This document shows positions 43,128 through 48,365 of a stretch of 48,365 bases of DNA, piece by piece. Source of the DNA: Stentor coeruleus (taxonomy: Eukaryota > Ciliophora > Heterotrichea > Heterotrichida > Stentoridae); assembly GCA_001970955.1 (NCBI GenBank), contig MPUH01000521.1:1-48365 (forward strand). The letters run 5' to 3'. Both the position numbers and the translations under genes were made by a program. Numbering within the stretch: the first letter of the stretch is position 1; each line of letters begins with the position of its first letter. Under the pieces are notes generated by a model. It ran no database searches. It worked only from the letters and a program-made list of their open reading frames with translations, and was not told where the DNA came from.

Positions 43128-43955
43128 ATGGAGCAAAACCAAAGCCGATCAGGAAAAAGATTCAAAATAGCAATTGCAGTAATTTTAATCCTGGTTCACG
43201 TAATCTTTAAATAGATAGGGCTTATTATTTTATTTTTTGTCAAGCTAGATGATATTATCATTGCTTTCAATGCGATAACTGATTGGATATATGAGCGTCC
43301 TGTAGGAGGGATGATTTTACTTATGGTCTGCTTTATTTTTGGCATAACAATCATGATTCCTACAACTTTATTCATATTTACAATAGGAATGCAGTGTCAT
43401 AACTTAATGGGAGGTATTCTAGGCTATTTTATAGGGCTTCTCATGGTATACTTTTGTACTCTCTGTGGATCAACTCTAGCATTTATCTTATCTCGATACT
43501 TATTAAAAGAGTCACTTCTTAACTCTATAAAGCCAAGTATGGTCAAAACAAGAGCAATTCTTAAAGCTTTAGAAACAAAAGGTTTTCGACTAGTCCTTCT
43601 TTTTAGATTAGCACCGATTTTTCCTTTCAGTTTATTAAACTATGCATTAGGAGCAAGTAGTGTTAGTCTTAAAGCTTATGTTTTAGGAAGTATTGGATTA
43701 ATACCTAAACAAGCACTTTATATGTATGTTGCAGTTTCTGTTGGATCTTTGAGTGAAGCTATAGAAAAAGAAGAATCCAATACAACACAACTTATTGTAA
43801 TTCTATCAGTTGGAGCAGTTTTAGCTATTATAGCTGCTGGATATTTAACTTATTTAGCTAAAAAAGAAATGAAAAAAATGCTTGAAGAGTCTCAACCGTT
43901 TACAGGATTCCATGATGAGCCTGTTTCAAGTCTTGAGATATCAGAAAATCGTTAA
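43128..43955 (+). CDS. VTT-domain (TMEM64/TVP38/DedA-type) membrane protein
   Basis: 270 residues with one 15-nt intron (43200-43214, gtaatctttaaatag) inside the first membrane helix. Exons are 43128-43199 and 43215-43955. About six hydrophobic segments. The core VTT (SNARE-associated Golgi protein) motif is at FRLAPIFPFSLLNYALGAS followed by a G-S-x-G-L-I-P helix, close to TVP38/TMEM64 proteins. Relatives act in endomembranes as lipid scramblases or calcium-handling partners. A charged C-terminal tail (KKEMKKMLEE) follows. Without the splice the frame stops after 28 codons, which supports the intron. Specific substrate unknown. Confidence 0.9.
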
Positions 43956-44045
43956 TTATTTTATTCTTATTTACAGTTTGTTTTAATCAGTATAATTCAC
44001 TGAAATGCTATATATTTTTCTTGTGATTTGCATAACCATAATTAT

Positions 44046-45050
44046 ATGGCTTTCCAAAATATTGCACTGAAAGGTTATAACAGGGCCTCTCATTGGCAAT
44101 TAGTATTTCAAATGGAAAAACTGCCTTTATTTGTAGCAAACTTAGAGGCTGCATTAAAATTGACTAATTCCCCTCTAAGTATTGTTGACTATGGTTGCTC
44201 AGAAGGGTTTAACTCAATGCAATTTTTTAATAAATCCCTAGAGTTATTAAGAAAAACATCTCAGCGTCCAGTTTCTATTCTTCATACTGACCTTCCTAAA
44301 AACAACTGGACTGAGTTTTTTAATGTTTTAAACAATCCTCACAATAACTATTTGACCAAAGGCAATGTTACTTACAGTGCTCTAGGTCGTTCATTTTATG
44401 AAGATATCCTTCTTCCTGAATCTGTACATGTTGGGTTTTCAGCTTTTGCATTCCATTATCTATCAAAAGAACCTATAAGAAAGCCAGGCGATACAGGGAT
44501 TTTTCATTCAGCATATGTTGAACAGGGTAGACAAGATATGGAAACTTTGTTAAATAAAAGAATTAATGAACTTGTACCAGGAGGAACACTAATGATAATT
44601 GTAGGGGCACGAACTGAACAATTAAATACTAAAATGGGAAGACTTTATTTTGAACCTTTATCAAATCTCATCAAAATGGGAGTTATAAGCCAAGAAGATT
44701 TTTCAGCATTTGGAATGACCACTTATGCTTTTACTTTATCTGAGTGGCAGACTTTATTAAAAAAACTTGAAAATAAAGTCAAAGTTATTGAGCTGAAAAT
44801 GGAAAAAAGTATTTGTCCTTTTTACTTAGAGTATTTAAAAGATAAAGATATTGAAGTCTACAAAGACGAGCTTATGAAATTTGTAGCTCAAATGATGAAA
44901 GTACAAGTTAATACTTTTATAAACAGGACTCAAGAAGAAAAAGATAAAATATTAGAAATGCTGAAAACTGAAATAAAAAACTTAATCCACTCTGACCCAT
45001 CTGAGGTCTATATGGAATTTACAACTTTGGTTCTAGAAAAGCTAAAATAA
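44046..45050 (+). CDS. SABATH-type SAM-dependent carboxyl methyltransferase
   Basis: 334 residues from the first ATG (44046), intronless. The SABATH pattern is clear: an N-terminal helix ending in GYNRAS, motif I IVDYGCSEGFNS for AdoMet binding, LHTDLPKNNWTEFF (D-x-x-x-N-D-W/F box), a FYEDILLPESV segment replacing GSFY..LFP, and FSAFAFHYLS replacing SS.S.HWLS. The family, best known from plants, methylates carboxyl groups of small acids such as salicylate, jasmonate or farnesoate. The ciliate substrate cannot be read from sequence. It lies 45 bp before the PRMT1-like gene in the same direction. Confidence 0.85.
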   Translation: MAFQNIALKGYNRASHWQLVFQMEKLPLFVANLEAALKLTNSPLSIVDYGCSEGFNSMQFFNKSLELLRKTSQRPVSILHTDLPKNNWTEFFNVLNNPHNNYLTKGNVTYSALGRSFYEDILLPESVHVGFSAFAFHYLSKEPIRKPGDTGIFHSAYVEQGRQDMETLLNKRINELVPGGTLMIIVGARTEQLNTKMGRLYFEPLSNLIKMGVISQEDFSAFGMTTYAFTLSEWQTLLKKLENKVKVIELKMEKSICPFYLEYLKDKDIEVYKDELMKFVAQMMKVQVNTFINRTQEEKDKILEMLKTEIKNLIHSDPSEVYMEFTTLVLEKLK

Positions 45051-45095
45051 TTAGGGGTAATTCAATAGAAATTTACTTGATAAGGGATGATATAA

Positions 45096-46184
45096 ATGGC
45101 AAAAAGGGGTCGGTACCATGTGAATTCTCTACAGAAGTCAGTGCAAAACGGATCATCTGAAGATATATTCCAAACCGATTCCTTATGGGCTGGGCTTAGT
45201 AACGAAATTGGCACTGAGGATCCTTACTTTTATTCTTACTCTCACTACGGAATCCATGAGGAAATGATTAAAGACAAAGTAAGAACTGAGAGTTACATGA
45301 ATGCTATGATTCAAAATCCTCATGTTTTCAATGGAAAAGTTGTCTTAGATATTGGCTGTGGTACTGGAATCCTTTCAATTTTTGCAAGTAGAGCAGGGGC
45401 AAAACATGTTTATGGTATCGACGCAGCTGATGTGGCAATTCAAGCAAAGCAAATTGTAGAAGAAAATGGATTAAGTAACAAAATCACAATTATCAAAGGC
45501 AAAGTTGAAGAAGTTGAGTTACCAGTTCAATTTGTGGATATCATTGTATCTGAGTGGATGGGATATTTTTTACTATATGAAAGCATGCTAGATACTGTAC
45601 TTTATGCTAGGGATAAATGGCTTCATCCTGATGGGCTTATGTTTCCAGATAGGGCTAAAATGTATGTTTCAGGTATAGAAGATGCTGATTACAAGGAAAA
45701 AAAACTTGAATTTTGGCAGGATGTTTATGGAATTGATATGAGCATTATTAGACCAACTGTTATGGCAGAACCTATTGTTGATGTTGTTGAAGGTAATGCA
45801 GTTGTGACTACAGAATGTCTTCTTTATGATATTGATATTAAAAATGTTAAACTTCAAGACTTGGCTTTTGCATCAAAATATAGTCTTATCGCGACCCGTT
45901 CAGATTACCTCCACGCCATCATTGCGTATTTTGAAGTAGAGTTTAATCATGGGACAAAACAAATCAAACTTTCAACTAACCCTTCAAAAAAATATACTCA
46001 TTGGAAACAAACTGTTTTTTACTTCGAGGGAGCAATACCTATGAACTGTGGCGAGGAAATATCAGGGTCAATTGCAATTAGAAAAAACCCTGAACATAAT
46101 AGAGATGTGGACATCAAGATATCGTATCATTTCAATGGAGCAAAAACTACTTTTAATGAAACTAGGTTTTATAAGTTAAGATAA
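45096..46184 (+). CDS. PRMT1-like type I protein arginine methyltransferase
   Basis: 362 residues, intronless. YSHYGIHEEMIKD is the PRMT1 N-terminal helix. Motif I is VLDIGCGTG (83-91). The double-E loop SEWMGYFLLYE has the catalytic glutamates at about 153 and 162. The THW loop is THWKQT (about 306). The order and spacing match PRMT1/PRMT8-type enzymes, which make asymmetric dimethylarginine on histone H4 and RNA-binding proteins. All key residues look intact. Nuclear or cytosolic. Confidence 0.95.
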   Translation: MAKRGRYHVNSLQKSVQNGSSEDIFQTDSLWAGLSNEIGTEDPYFYSYSHYGIHEEMIKDKVRTESYMNAMIQNPHVFNGKVVLDIGCGTGILSIFASRAGAKHVYGIDAADVAIQAKQIVEENGLSNKITIIKGKVEEVELPVQFVDIIVSEWMGYFLLYESMLDTVLYARDKWLHPDGLMFPDRAKMYVSGIEDADYKEKKLEFWQDVYGIDMSIIRPTVMAEPIVDVVEGNAVVTTECLLYDIDIKNVKLQDLAFASKYSLIATRSDYLHAIIAYFEVEFNHGTKQIKLSTNPSKKYTHWKQTVFYFEGAIPMNCGEEISGSIAIRKNPEHNRDVDIKISYHFNGAKTTFNETRFYKLR

Positions 46185-46833
46185 GGTATTATGAATTACT
46201 TTATTTATATCATGAGTGTTTATTAATAGAATGAGGCTATTAGAGTAATTATGTAAAGAATGGCTGAATCTCTGGTAAGAATAAGAGAAATTGATTTAAT
46301 AAATAATATAGTTTCTGAGGAAATCAAATATTGGGTAAGTTTCTGTTTTAATGCCATATAATATTTTTGACTGAAGTATTTAAACAGTTTAGAAGCTTTG
46401 TGAGAATAAATTAGGTAATGATTTTGTGTAAGAATGCTAAAATTATTATGATAATAATATGATTTATAAGATGTGCAACTCAATTATTTTGTTTATGAAC
46501 TTGAAATAGATAATTTTTAGTTAAATTATTTAAAGACAAAAAAGTTATGTCATTTTGTAGGTAATAAATAATCCAAATTCAACTGATTGTATATAATATT
46601 TTCATGTGCCACCAAGAGAAGTATTAAGTAAAAATTACATAAAAATTTGTACTAAGCAAATTTAATCAAATCAAAATAATTTCGCACCACTTATGGATGT
46701 TGATTTTTTTTCAGTATTATAATTTATTTCATTATTTAATAAATTATATAATTTACTATTTATATATTTTTTATAAAATGCTTCTTATATTTTATTTTTA
46801 CAAATATTAGATGATAATTATTAAGTTTATAAT
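46185..46833. other. Intergenic; right part duplicated at the window end
   Basis: Noncoding. From about 46511 to the start codon at 46834 the sequence is closely repeated at 47995-48328, in front of the second reductase copy, so it is the promoter and leader of a duplicated gene. 46185-46510 shows nothing; a minus-strand open frame there (46223-46483) has no support. Confidence 0.6.
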
Positions 46834-47736
46834 ATGTGTTATTTGGAGTGTTTTTTCTTTATTATAGGACTAAACGCTCTAGTAAGCATATCTTTTCGTG
46901 CTTTCAATATTTTAAAATCATACCTTTGTACTAATGATCTTTCAAAATACGGCAAGGGTTCATGGGCACTTATAACAGGATGCACAGATGGTATTGGACA
47001 AGGCTTCACTGAAACTTTAGCCAAAGAAGGCTTCAACATTATCCAGGTTAGCAGGAACTCAGAAAAACTAGCTGCGACAGCGAAAGATCTTCAAGAAAAA
47101 TACGGAATTAAAGTCAAAAACATAGCAAAAGATATGAGCCAATGTACAAAGGACCCAATAGCATTTTTTAATGATATCCACTTCCAAACAAAAGACCTTG
47201 ATGTAAGTTTTCTCATCAATAATATAGGTACAACAACAGAAACTACAAAAACTAACTTAGGGGATGTCCATTTGAGTAAAATTATAAATGTTTTAGCATT
47301 GAATGTTTTCCCTATAATATTCTTGACTAAAATTTATTTACCTGAAATGAGTAAAAGGGCCCAAGGAGCAGGAATAATCAATCTTAGTTCTGTAATGAGT
47401 GAGTTTATGTATAGATTTAATATTCTTTATTGTGCAACAAAAAGCTTTGACAGAGATTTTACAAAAATATTGCAAGTAGAAGTTGATAGAAAAAGCAAAC
47501 TTGATATACTTTGTTTACAACCAGGCTATGTTGCCACTCCTATGATAGAAAAATATAAAGTTAAACTTTTGCTTATAAACCGGTATCAATGTGCTGAAGC
47601 AGCATTGAGGTGTTTGGGGAATGTTAAATCTACCAATGGGCATCCTAAGCATTTGCTAATGGGATTGTTTATGTATGTGATTTCTCCAATATTTGCTCAA
47701 ACGACTAAAAAACTAGGACAAAGAAAGCAAGACTAA
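46834..47736 (+). CDS. HSD17B12-like short-chain dehydrogenase (3-ketoacyl-CoA reductase type)
   Basis: 300 residues, intronless. An N-terminal membrane helix is followed by the NAD(P)-binding TGCTDGIG (48-55), NNIG (129-132, for NNAG), a catalytic serine (NLSS, about 185) and Y199-x3-K203. A PGYVATPM segment closes the cofactor site. The fold and N-terminal anchor resemble HSD17B12 / very-long-chain 3-oxoacyl-CoA reductases of the ER, which act in fatty-acid elongation; a steroid substrate cannot be excluded. A second copy begins at 48329. Confidence 0.92.
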   Translation: MCYLECFFFIIGLNALVSISFRAFNILKSYLCTNDLSKYGKGSWALITGCTDGIGQGFTETLAKEGFNIIQVSRNSEKLAATAKDLQEKYGIKVKNIAKDMSQCTKDPIAFFNDIHFQTKDLDVSFLINNIGTTTETTKTNLGDVHLSKIINVLALNVFPIIFLTKIYLPEMSKRAQGAGIINLSSVMSEFMYRFNILYCATKSFDRDFTKILQVEVDRKSKLDILCLQPGYVATPMIEKYKVKLLLINRYQCAEAALRCLGNVKSTNGHPKHLLMGLFMYVISPIFAQTTKKLGQRKQD

Positions 47737-48328
47737 ATTTCTAGTTTAGTAGTCATAAGATAAAAAAATTAGATTCAATAAAATAAACTTTATGATTTTA
47801 TAAACTAAAATGTATTAAAATAAAAATCACTACATTATTATAAGCAATACTCTAGGGTCTATTGAAACAGACGAAGTTGACTGATCTAGATAAATATTCG
47901 TAGAGAATGCACAATTTATAACAGTAGCGTAATCTGTCTCTATGTGAGTATTCCCAACGTGATATAATATAAATCTAAAAGGAAGTCCTCGGATATAGTT
48001 TTTAGTTAAATTATTTAAAGACAAAAAATATATATCATTTTGTAGGTAATAAATAATCCAAATTCAACTGATTGTGTATAATATTTTCAAGTATCACCCA
48101 GAGAAGTATCGAGTAATAATTACATAAAAATTTGTACTAAACAAATTTAATCAAATTAAATAATTCGCACCACTTATGGATATTGATTTTTTTCTGCATT
48201 ATAATTTATTCAGCATTTAATAACTTAATTTATTAATTTCTAATAATATACAATTTATATATTTCTCATAATAAGCGATTCTTATATTTCTTTTTACAAA
48301 TATTAGAGATAATTATTAAGTTTATAAT
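47737..48328. other. Intergenic between tandem reductase copies
   Basis: The right part (from 47995) is the duplicated promoter. 47820-47995 is less AT-rich than its surroundings and reads on the minus strand as an unbroken peptide ending VLLIIM (stop near 47830). It could be a fragment of another gene, but it has no family resemblance and no credible start. Confidence 0.4.
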
Positions 48329-48365
48329 ATGTGTTATTTGGAGTGCTTTTTCTTCATTATAGGAC
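48329..48365 (+). CDS. Second HSD17B12-like reductase (5' end only)
   Basis: ATG at 48329, then 11 further codons giving MCYLECFFFIIG, identical to the neighbour at 46834, before the window ends. Preceded by the duplicated promoter. Confidence 0.75.
   Translation, partial: MCYLECFFFIIG

Larger units (their letters stand above)
46511..48365. repeat. Tandem duplication of the reductase promoter and start
   Basis: 46511-46870 aligns with 47995-48365, offset rising from about 1484 to 1495 bp through small indels. It covers the leader and the first 12 codons, whose protein is identical. The repeat is likely to continue beyond the window. Confidence 0.85.

Noticed and set aside
45669..45857. Minus-strand open frame inside the PRMT1-like gene
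   Set aside because: It is the shadow of a well-recognised coding region.
1..48365. CRISPR array, prokaryotic operon or viral insertion
   Set aside because: No spaced short palindromic repeats, no ribosome-binding-site pattern, and no viral hallmark genes. All recognised genes are eukaryotic.

Overview
The window looks like macronuclear DNA of a heterotrich ciliate, most likely Stentor. Three things point there. The sequence is AT-rich, with compact genes on both strands and short intergenic gaps. Every interruption I could resolve in a recognisable protein is an intron of exactly 15 nt (12 found), with GT at one end, AG at the other and an A at position 10. Once those are removed, genes read through with the standard code and end in TAA or TAG. 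No mobile element with a recognisable transposase, no CRISPR array, no rRNA and no convincing tRNA was seen.

Layout. Bases 1-3960 hold two tandem pepsin-type aspartic protease genes (minus strand). Each has a decayed first-exon relic upstream, so the duplicated unit is gene plus relic. Bases 4967-6103 hold an F-box protein. Bases 6100-22000 are a lineage-specific array of a large polycystin-1/REJ-like surface protein: one truncated pseudogene (7202-8041) and two near full-length copies (10112-15450 and 16307-21949). The large copies share a roughly 1.17 kb almost identical 3' tract, carry 3 and 4 REJ units of exactly 306 bp, and are each broken once (frameshift in the first, nonsense codon in the second).

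Bases 22500-30800 carry signalling genes: a TPR/double cyclic-nucleotide-binding protein, a RING-like protein, a cyclic-nucleotide-type K+ channel with a C-terminal zinc knuckle, a three-intron gene for a basic protein of unknown function, and a RING-H2 E3 ligase. Bases 31070-40710 hold a Rab2/4/14-like GTPase, ARL3, a giant USP9X/24/34-type deubiquitinase and UNC119. ARL3 and UNC119 are the GTPase and carrier of the known pathway that delivers myristoylated proteins to cilia, and they flank the deubiquitinase.

Bases 41307-48365 hold a ZnT9-like CDF protein, a TMEM64/TVP38-type VTT membrane protein, a SABATH-type carboxyl methyltransferase, a PRMT1-type arginine methyltransferase and an HSD17B12-like reductase. 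The promoter and first codons of the reductase are duplicated at the right edge, where a second copy begins.

Two single-N positions (26402 and 33848) sit exactly between nearly perfect 100-118 bp direct repeats. They look like unmerged contig overlaps, not biology; the second adds about 40 spurious residues to the deubiquitinase.
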